Assembly (NCBI RefSeq): GCF_031157315.1
Contig: NZ_JAVIFU010000019.1
Span: 1 to 64,000 of the forward strand
DNA from: Paenibacillus sp. LHD-38
GTDB lineage: Bacteria > Bacillota > Bacilli > Paenibacillales > Paenibacillaceae
DNA: 64,000 bases
Direction: 5' to 3'
Each line of letters starts with the position of its first letter. The first letter of the stretch is position 1. Shown piece after piece: positions 16,228-24,747 of the stretch. Both the position numbers and the translations under genes were made by a program. Under the pieces are notes generated by a model, which had not been told where the DNA came from, searched no databases, and worked only from the letters and a program-made list of their open reading frames with translations.

Positions 16228-17310
16228 TTAAGCCTGTTGTTTCCGAATCCAGATGCTGTTTATAAGGAAAAACATTCGAGTTAACGGACTGTTCTTCATT
16301 AGTCTCCTCGACACATCTCTAACATCCGCCTGGTGGCGAACCTTCGGGTCTGACAAATATAAGGCTAAGAGCCCTTCAATAATCAAACGATGAAAACGGG
16401 ATGCAGGAAGCTGCTTCACGTCCTCACGCGCTCGGTTCACTATAGTGCCGAGGCGCTCAACAAGCAGACCTTCATTATCATAGTAATTGCAAAAATTCAG
16501 GTCTCCGCCTGCCTGGTCTTCTTCCTGGTCAATTAAATAATCAAGTAAAATATGAAGACCGCAGACATGCGGAAAATAAATATTCCGGATAGCCGCCGCA
16601 TCCTCTTTAGATAACCGTTCCTCAGTCGCGGCTAGAAACAGCATAAAAATGCCCAGCGTCGAGCCTGCTGCCGCTGCAAATTCATTCCACTGCAAATTCG
16701 GATAATCTCCGCGATGCCGTGCCCACCATGCAAGTAAATGCTCTTCGCGCAAATCCTTGCGAATATGCTTGTACACTTGCAAATCCCCATATAAGGATAC
16801 CAGTTCAGTCACTTGCTGCTGTACGCTTCCATAAGAAGGAAGTTTTGCGATTTGAGATTGGCAAACCCGTACGAGATGATGCAAATAACCGCCATCTTCC
16901 TTCTCGCTGCGTAAAGCATAATAATCCTGAAGCTGTGCTTCGGGATTAACGGCATCTAGCATGGATTGATGCAATAATCGAAAATCATCGGGGTCCAGCG
17001 AAGTGCTCCGGTCGCATAAATTGTCCAAGTAGTCGCTAATCGTCTGCAAAGCGACAATCAATGGGATGAGCACATGTCTGCGCTCTAGGTTTGCTGCCGC
17101 GTAAACACCGCCGCCTTGGCAATGGAATTTCTTGCTGTCCATGCTGCTGAGCGCCTGAGTCCGCAGCTCCTGGTCAGGTATCCGCTGCGCGAAAAGCCGA
17201 AGCTTCATCAGCTCTTTCTCTACTTCCGGTAACACATACTTATAAACGCGATGCATGAGCTTAAATGGGTTCTGGGGCACCCGATTGCCAGATAAAGTCG
17301 TCAATCTCAC
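16228..17310 (-). CDS. ytpB: DUF2600/YtpB-like terpenoid synthase
   Basis: 360 aa from a GTG at 17310, chosen because it follows AGAGG with 6-base spacing and begins shortly before the family-typical NPFKLMHRVYKYVLPEVEKEL. A longer frame reaching 17424 would overlap the upstream gene and add unrelated residues. B. subtilis YtpB (tetraprenyl-beta-curcumene synthase) is of similar length and makes a C35 terpene from heptaprenyl diphosphate; Asp-rich helices seen here (QTISDYLDNLCD, LLDYLIDQEED) fit a diphosphate/Mg site. The substrate in this organism is inferred only. The gene follows a 105-aa gene by 25 bases. Confidence 0.78.
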   Translation of the reverse strand: MRLTTLSGNRVPQNPFKLMHRVYKYVLPEVEKELMKLRLFAQRIPDQELRTQALSSMDSKKFHCQGGGVYAAANLERRHVLIPLIVALQTISDYLDNLCDRSTSLDPDDFRLLHQSMLDAVNPEAQLQDYYALRSEKEDGGYLHHLVRVCQSQIAKLPSYGSVQQQVTELVSLYGDLQVYKHIRKDLREEHLLAWWARHRGDYPNLQWNEFAAAAGSTLGIFMLFLAATEERLSKEDAAAIRNIYFPHVCGLHILLDYLIDQEEDQAGGDLNFCNYYDNEGLLVERLGTIVNRAREDVKQLPASRFHRLIIEGLLALYLSDPKVRHQADVRDVSRRLMKNSPLTRMFFLINSIWIRKQQA

Positions 17311-17335
17311 GATGCACCTCTTCTCCAGATCATGT

Positions 17336-17653
17336 TCATGAATGCCGGCGCGATTCCAATTGCTGATCGATGCGATACCAGATGTGAAGATCGTTAATCC
17401 TACTTGCATAATCGGCAATTTCATAGTTTAGTATACAGGATTGCTCAAAGCACTCCTCTTCAAACAGCTCCGCCTGCTTTTTATTGATGAGCTGTTCAAA
17501 TTCCATTACGCGATCAGGTATCGTACCGCGTATGATTTCCCATTGCTCGACGATTGCAAGCTGCACATTCGCTGCATACTGCTCCCATTCCATTTCCAGC
17601 ACAGGAATACGGATCCGAAGCCGTTCATTCCAATCAAAACGAAAAGCACTCAT
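17336..17653 (-). CDS. Conserved-looking small protein upstream of the YtpB homologue, 105 aa
   Basis: Not recognised. It has a perfect GGTGGAGG ribosome site and an ATG start, and ends 25 bases before the YtpB-like gene, so the two are almost certainly co-transcribed. The sequence is helical, rich in Glu, Gln, Trp and Tyr (MEWEQYAANVQLAIVEQWE), with two closely spaced Cys (EECFEQSC). No signal or membrane segment. Confidence 0.65.
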   Translation of the reverse strand: MSAFRFDWNERLRIRIPVLEMEWEQYAANVQLAIVEQWEIIRGTIPDRVMEFEQLINKKQAELFEEECFEQSCILNYEIADYASRINDLHIWYRIDQQLESRRHS

Positions 17654-17786
17654 TGTGAACCTCCACCTCTAAATGTATCATCTCAGCACATAATAATCCA
17701 GCTTCAAATCTCATTGGTACGATAACTAATCCATGCTATACTAAAAACCATATTGTTTAGGACAGAGATGGAGTGAGCTTTCAAAG

Positions 17787-18974
17787 ATGGATACACCCGA
17801 AACAGCTAGAGCAGAGCGCTCTTCAACGGCCCGCAAGGAAACGCTGTCGCTTCGTATTTACAGTTTCTCCGCTTACTCGACAGCTGCGATGGTCGTTTCC
17901 TTTATTCCGCTGTACTTTCTCGACAGAGGTTTTTCCGAGCAGCAAATCGGCATCATTTATTCGACCGGACCCTTTATATCGATATTCGCCAACATCCTCC
18001 TCGGTCTCGCCAGCGATAAATACAGAACGATTAAAAAACTGCTTATGCTATTGTTATTCGGACAGCTCGTGATGATATCGCTGCTGTTTCCCATTGAAAA
18101 TTTTGCGCTTGTCTGCCTCGTTATGATGGGCTTTTATTTTTTTCAGACGCCTATTAACCCATTAAGTGACAGCCTGCTGCTATTATCAAGTCAATATACG
18201 GGAACCCCCTATGCGCTTATCCGGATTTTCGGCTCGCTTGGTTTTGCTGTAACAGCATACACCTTTGGACTTATATTAAAAGAAATCGGCTCCAAATGGA
18301 CCTTACCGCTAGCGCTTTGTACAATAGCAATTACGCTTATATTAACGACTCGGATTAGAGATTATCAGGGAAGCGCACGAAAAATTGACTTTTCCGGCTT
18401 TTTTAAGCTTTTACGTCAACGCGACGTGCTCCTGTTTTTTTTAATTATCCTAACTATTTCCATCCCGCACCGAATGTATGAAGGCTTTCTTGCGGTCACC
18501 ATGCGGCACATGGGCGCAAGTGATTCTCTTGTTGGGCTTGCGTGGCTCGTGTCCGCTTTAAGCGAAATTCCGATTTTGTTCCTGCTCGGCAAATACGGTC
18601 ATAAATTCAAGGAGCTGCCTTTACTGATGATTGCATCCATCATGTATGCGGTTAGACTGTGGCTTCTCAGCGATATTCAAGACCCTCGCTGGGTGATCGC
18701 AACGCAAGCAATGCACAGTATTTCGTTTGGCATTTATTTTTCTACGGCGCTCCGCTATCTTTCAAGGCTTATTCCTGATGAGTTCCGTGCGTCCGGACAG
18801 GCTGTATATGCTGTGGTCTGGACCGGACTTGCAGGCGTAATCAGCGGGATGTTCGGCGGCTATATTTATGAACATTTTGGGCGCGAGGTCTTTTTTAAGA
18901 TGGGTGCCGGCTTTGCCATTGCAGCAGCGGCTGCTTTCCTTGCAAGGTACTATTTCAGTCGTGCGGAACGTTAA
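17787..18974 (+). CDS. MFS transporter (LacY/nucleoside-symporter-like)
   Basis: 395 aa with about twelve membrane helices. The first half has the motifs FFQTPINPLSDSLLL and IRIFGSLGFAVTAY typical of the MFS_1_like group (sugar or nucleoside proton symporters and relatives). There is no substrate clue from neighbours. The GGAG ribosome site is about 14 bases from the ATG, longer than usual. A 100-bp repeat begins 14 bases after the stop. Confidence 0.82.
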   Translation: MDTPETARAERSSTARKETLSLRIYSFSAYSTAAMVVSFIPLYFLDRGFSEQQIGIIYSTGPFISIFANILLGLASDKYRTIKKLLMLLLFGQLVMISLLFPIENFALVCLVMMGFYFFQTPINPLSDSLLLLSSQYTGTPYALIRIFGSLGFAVTAYTFGLILKEIGSKWTLPLALCTIAITLILTTRIRDYQGSARKIDFSGFFKLLRQRDVLLFFLIILTISIPHRMYEGFLAVTMRHMGASDSLVGLAWLVSALSEIPILFLLGKYGHKFKELPLLMIASIMYAVRLWLLSDIQDPRWVIATQAMHSISFGIYFSTALRYLSRLIPDEFRASGQAVYAVVWTGLAGVISGMFGGYIYEHFGREVFFKMGAGFAIAAAAAFLARYYFSRAER

Positions 18975-18988
18975 TAGATTAATAATAC

Positions 18989-19088
18989 AAGCGTAAACGG
19001 CTGTCGCCGTCCTCTGAGGCAAAAGCAGTCGTTTCGCGGAGATATATAAGCACATTTATATGTGAAAACATATAAATTCTTATATATC
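18989..19088 (+). repeat. Copy 1 of a 100-bp interspersed repeat
   Basis: Begins AAGCGTAAACGGCTGTCGCC and ends CTTATATATC. The left half can form a stem of GCG-AAACG-CTG against CAG-CGTTT-CGC. The right half forms a nested hairpin, with outer stem GATATATAAG/CTTATATATC and inner stem TTTATATGT/ACATATAAA closing a GAAA loop. It lies between the MFS gene and the terminator of yebC. Copies 2 and 4 match in length and orientation. Confidence 0.9.
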
Positions 19089-19091
19089 AAC

Positions 19092-19141
19092 AAAAGGGCT
19101 GCTCCGAGCGTCGTATAACATACGCTCAGAGCAGCCCTTTC
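19092..19141. terminator. Bidirectional terminator downstream of yebC
   Basis: A perfect 12-base outer stem AAAGGGCTGCTC / GAGCAGCCCTTT with an inner GAGCG/CGCTC pairing. It abuts repeat copy 1. Confidence 0.85.
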
Positions 19142-19159
19142 AATTACTAAGCAAACTGT

Positions 19160-19879
19160 TTATTCCGCTATTTCAAAATTCGAATATACATCCTGCACAT
19201 CGTCGTTGTCTTCGAAAGCGTCCATCATTTTTAGAAGCTTGTCCGCGTTCTCGCCTTCAACTTTAACCATATTTTGCGGCAGCCACCGAACGCCTGCATT
19301 TGCAAAGGTAAAGCCTTCTTTCTCCAACGCATTTTTGACCTGCTCAAATTCATGTGGATGCGTCAAAATTTCAAAGCTGTCGTCATTTATGACTACATCC
19401 TCGGCACCTGCTTCAAGCGCAACCATCATCATGGAATCCTCATCGGTTTCATGGGCCTCGCGATCAACGACAAGCAGGCCTTTGTGATCGAACATATAGC
19501 CCACACAGCCGCTTTCTCCCATGTTCCCGCCGCGTTTATTAAACGCCGATCTAACGTCGGCTGCCGTACGGTTACGATTATCCGTCAAGCATTTCACCAT
19601 GATAGCTACTCCGCCCGGACCATAACCTTCATACATAATGTCCTCGTATTCGACGCCGTCGCCAGCACCTGCTGCTTTCTTTATCGCACGTTCAATATTA
19701 TCATTTGGCATTTGTTCTGCTCTAGCATTGGCGATCGCTGTTTTCAAACCGAAGTTTGAGTCCGGATTAGGTCCGCCTCTGCGGGCTTGAACGTATATTT
19801 CACGTCCGAGCTTTACGAACTTGTTATTTTTAGCCTGATCGGCCTTACCTTTACGGTCTTTGAACAATTTAAATTTCAT
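19160..19879 (-). CDS. yebC: YebC/PmpR-family protein
   Basis: 239 aa from the ATG at 19879, which has GGGGAG eight bases upstream; the frame runs further but lacks a better site. Family landmarks are KLGREIYVQARRGGPNPDSN, MYEGYGPGGVAIMVKCLTDN, and the acidic C-terminal end. Such proteins have been described as transcription regulators and, more recently, as translation factors that relieve ribosome stalls. Its own N-terminus (MKFKLFKDRKGKADQAKNN) differs from the common GRKW-start form. The gene is bracketed by two direct copies of the 100-bp repeat. Confidence 0.9.
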   Translation of the reverse strand: MKFKLFKDRKGKADQAKNNKFVKLGREIYVQARRGGPNPDSNFGLKTAIANARAEQMPNDNIERAIKKAAGAGDGVEYEDIMYEGYGPGGVAIMVKCLTDNRNRTAADVRSAFNKRGGNMGESGCVGYMFDHKGLLVVDREAHETDEDSMMMVALEAGAEDVVINDDSFEILTHPHEFEQVKNALEKEGFTFANAGVRWLPQNMVKVEGENADKLLKMMDAFEDNDDVQDVYSNFEIAE

Positions 19880-19974
19880 TATGCTCGCTCCCCTGACAAA
19901 GTTTCCAAGCAACAGTTTATCACCGCTGATAGGTCTTGGTCAATGAAAGCAGGAACAAACGGTACTTATAAATC

Positions 19975-20074
19975 AAGCGTAAACGGCTGTCGCCGTCCTC
20001 TGTGGCAAAAGCAGTCGTTTCGCGGAGATATATAAGCGCATTTATATGTAAAAACATATAAATTCTTATATATT
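19975..20074 (+). repeat. Copy 2 of the 100-bp interspersed repeat
   Basis: Nearly identical to copy 1 across exactly 100 bases, same orientation. The right-half stems are GATATATAAG/CTTATATATT and TTTATATGT/ACATATAAA. It lies between the cspA-type terminator and the start of yebC. Confidence 0.9.
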
Positions 20075-20077
20075 AAG

Positions 20078-20109
20078 AAAGGACTCCCTGCTGCCAGGGA
20101 GTCCTTTTC
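20078..20109. terminator. Terminator of the cold-shock gene
   Basis: A perfect AAAGGACTCCCTG / CAGGGAGTCCTTT stem with a 4-base loop, flanked by A/T-rich ends, just beyond repeat copy 2. Confidence 0.85.
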
Positions 20110-20132
20110 CATCGTTTATTCGCACATTGATC

Positions 20133-20330
20133 CTATAGTTTAGTGACGTTGGCCGCTTGAGCGCCGCGGTTACCCTCAGTAATGTCGAATTCGACCGCTT
20201 GCCCTTCATCTAAAGATTTGAAACCATCGCTTTGAATCGCCGAGAAATGTACAAATACGTCTTCTCCGCCCTCTGTTTGGATAAAGCCGTAGCCTTTCTC
20301 TGCATTAAACCATTTAACTGTTCCTTTCAA
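20133..20330 (-). CDS. Cold-shock protein (CspA family)
   Basis: 65 aa. A full cold-shock domain with RNP1 (KGYGFIQ) and RNP2 (VFVHFSAI) motifs, starting MKGTVKWFNAEKGYGF. It binds single-stranded RNA/DNA and acts as an RNA chaperone. It has a consensus promoter and a leader hairpin (CGCCGTT/AACGGCG at 20353-20370) just before an AGGAGG ribosome site, so the leader structure may affect translation. Confidence 0.95.
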   Translation of the reverse strand: MKGTVKWFNAEKGYGFIQTEGGEDVFVHFSAIQSDGFKSLDEGQAVEFDITEGNRGAQAANVTKL

Positions 20331-20379
20331 TTGAACAACCTCCTAGATATGACCGCCGTTTTGAACGGCGAGTAAAATT

Positions 20380-20408
20380 ATTATATCGATCCCTTTTCTA
20401 AAAAGCAA
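20380..20408 (-). promoter_or_regulatory. Sigma-A promoter of the cold-shock gene
   Basis: Minus strand -35 box TTGCTT (20403-20408), 17-base spacer and perfect -10 box TATAAT (20380-20385). Confidence 0.65.
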
Positions 20409-21110
20409 TTAAAGTAAAATTTTCAAAAATTGACTGGAACCAGGAATAAATGGCAGCTTAGATGGGCACAATTCTGCCTTGCCTCCGTTTTCACTTATCG
20501 AATCGAGCAGCTGATCAAGCCCTGAATATGGCTTCCAGTCCAGAGAAATCAAAGGATAAATACGAATTTGACCGCCAGGCTTACAAATCCGCATTAAATC
20601 AAGGATAGCATTTATATGAAATTCAGGTCCGAATTGGTTCGCATATAAAAACATAAAATGACTGCAAAGAATCAGCGTAAATTGATTATCCTTAAACGGG
20701 AGCTCCGGAAGCTTGCCCGCAATATATCGATTCGAATAATTGCTGTCCAAAACATCAGATTTGAACCGTTCGATCGATGCTTCCCTGCCCGCCCTATGGT
20801 GCTCAAGCGAGCCATAGTAACTCCAGTCGAAACTCTCCTGCAGCTTTGCAAGTTTTTGGGTAGATGTCTCGATTTCCTGCTCAGCTTCGGAAATCCATTT
20901 CTCAATCCCCGCATCGTAACGCGGATCAACAGCATAGGCGGAATATCCTCTAGCATTCATTTCTGCCGTAAAGGAAGAACCTCCCGCAGCCACATCGAGC
21001 ACCGATCCACGCTCCAAGTCCAATGTCTCTAAATCAAACATCCGAACGTACTCCTCGAAGCTTCTGCATGTCATGGCGACACCGATTTGCTCATAGCTCA
21101 GCTTACTCAT
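20409..21110 (-). CDS. SAM-dependent class I methyltransferase
   Basis: 233 aa. Motif I is VLDVAAGGSSFTAEMNARG followed by the acidic YAVDPRYD, and a later motif is FTLILCSHFMFLYA. The middle (about 75-120) is a charged helical insert. The substrate is unknown; small-molecule or lipid methylation is as likely as any other. The -35 box of the cold-shock gene lies at its stop codon. Confidence 0.8.
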   Translation of the reverse strand: MSKLSYEQIGVAMTCRSFEEYVRMFDLETLDLERGSVLDVAAGGSSFTAEMNARGYSAYAVDPRYDAGIEKWISEAEQEIETSTQKLAKLQESFDWSYYGSLEHHRAGREASIERFKSDVLDSNYSNRYIAGKLPELPFKDNQFTLILCSHFMFLYANQFGPEFHINAILDLMRICKPGGQIRIYPLISLDWKPYSGLDQLLDSISENGGKAELCPSKLPFIPGSSQFLKILL

Positions 21111-21265
21111 TCCTGCACTCTCCTCTTCTCGTCTCTTCTCGTCTCATCTCAGCAAATCACGAGCCAACGATGCCGGCTTCTTACTTCACCATATTGATTA
21201 CCGCCGCCATAATGGCTATGATGATAAGAATACCATAATTAACTACTAAAAGGATGAAAAAAAAC

Positions 21266-21499
21266 ATGTTCAAAAAACACGAAATCTACAAAACCGACAA
21301 ATACAATATGCTGACGGTAGAAGTACAAGGCAAGACGCTCATCGTTCGGGAAATTTCCGATCAATGGGGCGAAGACACTCATACGTTCATAAGCAGGCCA
21401 GAAATGCTGCACTGGGCACAAAACCGCTTCCGCGCAACCGACTTTGTTGGCCGCGAAGAAGAGCTCGAAGCCATCATGCGCGCGTTGAAGGAAGTATAA
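21266..21499 (+). CDS. Small hypothetical protein, 77 aa
   Basis: Not recognised. The ATG at 21266 is chosen because AAAAGGATG lies nine bases upstream; an ATG at 21254 overlaps that ribosome site. It is soluble, rich in charged residues (VEVQGKTLIVREISDQWGED, then REEELEAIMRALKEV), and probably alpha/beta. It stands alone between a divergent methyltransferase and a small membrane-protein gene. Confidence 0.6.
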   Translation: MFKKHEIYKTDKYNMLTVEVQGKTLIVREISDQWGEDTHTFISRPEMLHWAQNRFRATDFVGREEELEAIMRALKEV

Positions 21500-21520
21500 T
21501 AGCGGGATTTCTAATCAAAA

Positions 21521-21599
21521 GGCAGGAAAAATTATCCTTAGCGGCGAACATAACGTTACGTATCCGTGCATAGGTACAATTATACCGCTGCCTTTTTTT
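21521..21599 (+). terminator. Possible terminator of the 77-aa gene
   Basis: GGCAG (21521-21525) and CTGCC (21588-21592) can pair across a long arm, extended by CGG/CCG, and seven T residues follow. The long, AT-rich interior makes this less certain than the other terminators. Confidence 0.4.
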
Positions 21600-21632
21600 A
21601 GCTAGTTCAGTATCAGGAGGATTTAATCGCAT

Positions 21633-21815
21633 ATGGATGCTACTGCTTCAATTATTTTTATCATTGCAGCCTTCTCGCTTGGAGCGATCGTGATTATGAA
21701 GCGCGATTCCTTGCCCCCTGGCCTGCGCCGGGGACTTGCCCTCGTTTCCATCGCATTTATTGCGTTTGCGTTTTTTATGATCGTTTATGCACTTTTTACG
21801 ATGGGTAAAGCATAG
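21633..21815 (+). CDS. Small two-helix membrane protein, 60 aa
   Basis: Not recognised. An excellent CAGGAGG ribosome site precedes the ATG. Two membrane helices (about 5-22 and 36-56) are joined by a short basic loop (MKRDSLPPGLRRG). It lies 75 bases upstream of pepF on the same strand and could be co-transcribed with it. Confidence 0.6.
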   Translation: MDATASIIFIIAAFSLGAIVIMKRDSLPPGLRRGLALVSIAFIAFAFFMIVYALFTMGKA

Positions 21816-21889
21816 CAGACAGCGTGCTGAATATTCATTATCCTCTACGGACATAGTAGAAACAAACTGTGTCCCGAGGTGATAAATGG

Positions 21890-23800
21890 ATGAAATGGCT
21901 GCCTCTTCTGCTTGCTTTAAGCCTGGTTCCGGGCGCTGCCGCTTCCAATCAGGCAGGAGCCAAAACCGAGCATGCCTCACCAACCTTAACCATACCTAGG
22001 AGGAATTCGATGAATCACGTACCTAAACGATCAGAATCCGCACCTGAGACCCGCTGGAAGCTTGAGGATATTTTTGAGAGCCAAGCGGCATGGGATAAGG
22101 AATATGCGGAAGCGAAAGCATTAATCAAAAAAATACCGGAATTCCAAGGCAAGCTGGCCGACGTCGCTCAGCTCAAAGCCTGCTTCGAGCTTGAAGACGA
22201 GCTTTCCATGCATGTGGAGCGGCTTTATGTATATGCAAATATGAAGCATCACGAGGATACAGCCGAAGCGACTTATCAAGCGTTATCCGACAAGTCAAAA
22301 AAAATAAGCGTTGAATCAGGCGAAGCGCTATCCTTTATAACTCCTGAAGTGCTCAGTCTCTCGGATGAAAAACTGGATGCTATCATCTCCGATGAATCTG
22401 TGGCGAAATTCCGCCATACGCTGGAGGAAATGCGCCGCCAAAAGGCTCATATTTTATCAAAGAACGAAGAAGCGCTGCTTGCTCAAGTAGGCAATATCAG
22501 CTCCGCCCCAGGCACCGTATTCAATATGCTGAACAATGCGGATCTAAAGTTTCCAAAAGTAAAAAATGAAGACGGCGAAGAGATCGAGCTGACGCACGGC
22601 CGCTACATACAATTTCTCGAAAGCAAAAATCAAGATGTTCGCCGCGAAGCGTTCAAAGCGGTCTACGATACGTACGGCAAGCTGAAAAACACGCTCGCGA
22701 CTACTTTAACTTCAAACGTTACAAAAAATATTTTCTACGCAAAGGCTCGCAAATATGATTCCGTTCTTGATATGTCCCTCTATGGCGACAACATTCCGAA
22801 GGAAGTATATACGAACCTAGTCGATACCATTCATAAGCATCTTCCGCTCATGCACCGCTACATGGAACTTCGGAAAAAGCTGCTCGGCTTAGATGAGCTT
22901 CACATGTACGATTTGTTCGCGCCGCTTGTCGATGAATTCAATCTAGACATCACCTACGAGGAAGCGAAGAAAACGGTCAGCGAAAGCTTAAAGCCGCTCG
23001 GCGAAGATTATTTGAAAGTGCTGCAAGAGGGCTTTGACAACGGTTGGATCGATGTTTATGAGAACGAAGGCAAACGCAGCGGTGCGTACAGCTGGGGCGC
23101 TTTCGGAACGCATCCTTACGTTCTTCTTAACCATAAGGATAATTTAAACAGCATGTTCACATTGACCCATGAGATGGGCCACGCGCTCCATTCCCATTAT
23201 TCGGATACGAACCAAAATTACCGCGATGCGCAGTATACGATTTTCCTAGCTGAGGTTGCTTCCACTTTGAACGAGGCACTGCTCATGGATTATCTCCTTG
23301 CAAAATCAACGGATCCGAAGGAAAAAATGTACTTGCTGACTTATTACGCCGATCAATTCCGTACGACCGTATTCCGTCAAACGATGTTCGCCGAATTCGA
23401 GAAAATTATCCACGAGCGTTCTGAACAAGGCGAATCGCTGACACCGCAGGATCTTAACAAGATCTATTATGATCTTAACGTCCAGTATTACGGTCCCGGC
23501 ATGGTCGTTGATAAAGACATTGAAATGGAATGGGCACGTATTCCCCATTTCTATAACAGCTTCTATGTGTACAAATATGCGACAGGCTTCTCTGCAGCGA
23601 CTAGCTTCTCCAAGCAAATTTTGGAGGAAGGCGAGCCCGCAGTTGAGCGCTACCTCGGCTTCTTAAAAAGCGGCGGCAGCGACTTCTCCATTAACATCCT
23701 GAAGAAAGCAGGAGTCGACATGTCTTCTCCGGAGCCGATTGAGCAAGCCATGAGCGTATTCGAAGAGCTGATCGGACAGATGGAGCAGCTAACGAAATAA
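21890..23800 (+). CDS. pepF: Oligoendopeptidase F (M3 family), with an in-frame signal-like extension
   Basis: The core (596 aa from an ATG at 22010 with AGGAGG six bases upstream) is a normal-length PepF/M3B peptidase. The zinc motif HEMGH (bases 23168-23182) is followed by a downstream Glu in the segment ending LAEVASTLNEALL. It degrades short peptides in the cytoplasm. The same frame is open upstream, and a second good start (ATG at 21890 with GAGGTG at 21876-21881) would add 40 residues that look like a signal peptide (MKWLPLLLALSLVPGAAA). Both starts are supported by ribosome sites; the coordinates give the longer form. A perfect terminator follows. Confidence 0.88.
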   Translation: MKWLPLLLALSLVPGAAASNQAGAKTEHASPTLTIPRRNSMNHVPKRSESAPETRWKLEDIFESQAAWDKEYAEAKALIKKIPEFQGKLADVAQLKACFELEDELSMHVERLYVYANMKHHEDTAEATYQALSDKSKKISVESGEALSFITPEVLSLSDEKLDAIISDESVAKFRHTLEEMRRQKAHILSKNEEALLAQVGNISSAPGTVFNMLNNADLKFPKVKNEDGEEIELTHGRYIQFLESKNQDVRREAFKAVYDTYGKLKNTLATTLTSNVTKNIFYAKARKYDSVLDMSLYGDNIPKEVYTNLVDTIHKHLPLMHRYMELRKKLLGLDELHMYDLFAPLVDEFNLDITYEEAKKTVSESLKPLGEDYLKVLQEGFDNGWIDVYENEGKRSGAYSWGAFGTHPYVLLNHKDNLNSMFTLTHEMGHALHSHYSDTNQNYRDAQYTIFLAEVASTLNEALLMDYLLAKSTDPKEKMYLLTYYADQFRTTVFRQTMFAEFEKIIHERSEQGESLTPQDLNKIYYDLNVQYYGPGMVVDKDIEMEWARIPHFYNSFYVYKYATGFSAATSFSKQILEEGEPAVERYLGFLKSGGSDFSINILKKAGVDMSSPEPIEQAMSVFEELIGQMEQLTK

Positions 23801-23813
23801 CATATAGCCAGGG

Positions 23814-23846
23814 AAGACCGTCAAGGAAACTTGACGGTCTTTTTAT
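23814..23846 (+). terminator. Intrinsic terminator of pepF
   Basis: A perfect AAGACCGTCAAG / CTTGACGGTCTT stem closing a GAAA loop, followed by a T-run. Confidence 0.92.
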
Positions 23847-23955
23847 TTTTTGCAACTATATAACGCCTGAGACCGTCAAGATAAAATAGTAAATGAATAC
23901 ATAATTGTAAATTTGCAGCGCATCACGGTTCAAGCAGTAAGCTCAAGGAGGATTA

Positions 23956-24672
23956 ATGAAAGCAAAAAGAATAATCGCGGTCTTACTCGGTTTAGCCTTA
24001 ATTTGTTGCGTCTTGGAATACAAAGGCATCATTTGGCACAATAGTATTTTTGCCATGAAGTATGAGATTAAAGGTCTTGATGTATCTCATTATCAAGGAG
24101 ACGTGGATTGGAAGACGGTTGCTGAAACGGAGAAATATCAATTCGTCTATATGAAAGATACAGAAGGAAATGATTTTACGGATGATACTTTCAATAAGAA
24201 CTGGGAAGGCGCCAAAGAAAACGGCTTTTTAACAGGAGCTTATCATTTTTTCTCGGCGAGGAGCACGGGCGAGCAACAAGCGGAGCATTTCATAAGCATA
24301 GTACCGAAAGAGGCAGCCAGCCTGCCTCCTGTTATCGATATCGAAATCGCGTTGACCCATGATCCTGCAGCAATCGCGCATGAATTAATGATGATGAGCG
24401 ACAAGTTTGAAGAAGCCTATAACAAAAAACCAATTCTCTATGTCACGTATGACACTTACAACAAATATGTCGCCGGCCGGTTTGAGGGCTATGACATATG
24501 GATTCGTGATATTGTGAAATATCCAACCTTGAAGGGAAAACAGAAATGGTTGTTATGGCAGTATTGCAACCGCGGACGCGTAGATGGAATCGATGCGTAT
24601 GTGGATATTAATGTGTTTGTAGGAAATCAAACCGACTTTGATTTTAAATTTATGGGTAAGGGCATTTTGTAA
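23956..24672 (+). CDS. GH25 lysozyme-like muramidase, membrane-anchored or secreted
   Basis: 238 aa. A hydrophobic N-terminus (about 5-23) is followed by a GH25 domain: GLDVSHYQGDVDW, TEGNDFTDDTFNKNW, GAYHFFSA, PPVIDIE with the catalytic acids, and WLLWQYCNRGRVDG near the end. GH25 enzymes cut the beta-1,4 bond between N-acetylmuramic acid and N-acetylglucosamine in peptidoglycan. No wall-binding repeats are present. GGAGG ribosome site. Confidence 0.9.
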   Translation: MKAKRIIAVLLGLALICCVLEYKGIIWHNSIFAMKYEIKGLDVSHYQGDVDWKTVAETEKYQFVYMKDTEGNDFTDDTFNKNWEGAKENGFLTGAYHFFSARSTGEQQAEHFISIVPKEAASLPPVIDIEIALTHDPAAIAHELMMMSDKFEEAYNKKPILYVTYDTYNKYVAGRFEGYDIWIRDIVKYPTLKGKQKWLLWQYCNRGRVDGIDAYVDINVFVGNQTDFDFKFMGKGIL

Positions 24673-24747
24673 AGGAATCATTACATAACGATGTTCAGGT
24701 ATCAACGTTATCGGGAGGGAGCTGCTTAATTATGCTCCTTTTCATTT

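Noticed and set aside
16228..17424. The longer 398-aa reading of the YtpB-like gene
   Set aside because: The first 38 residues overlap the coding region of the upstream 105-aa gene and do not resemble the family; the GTG at 17310 has the ribosome site.
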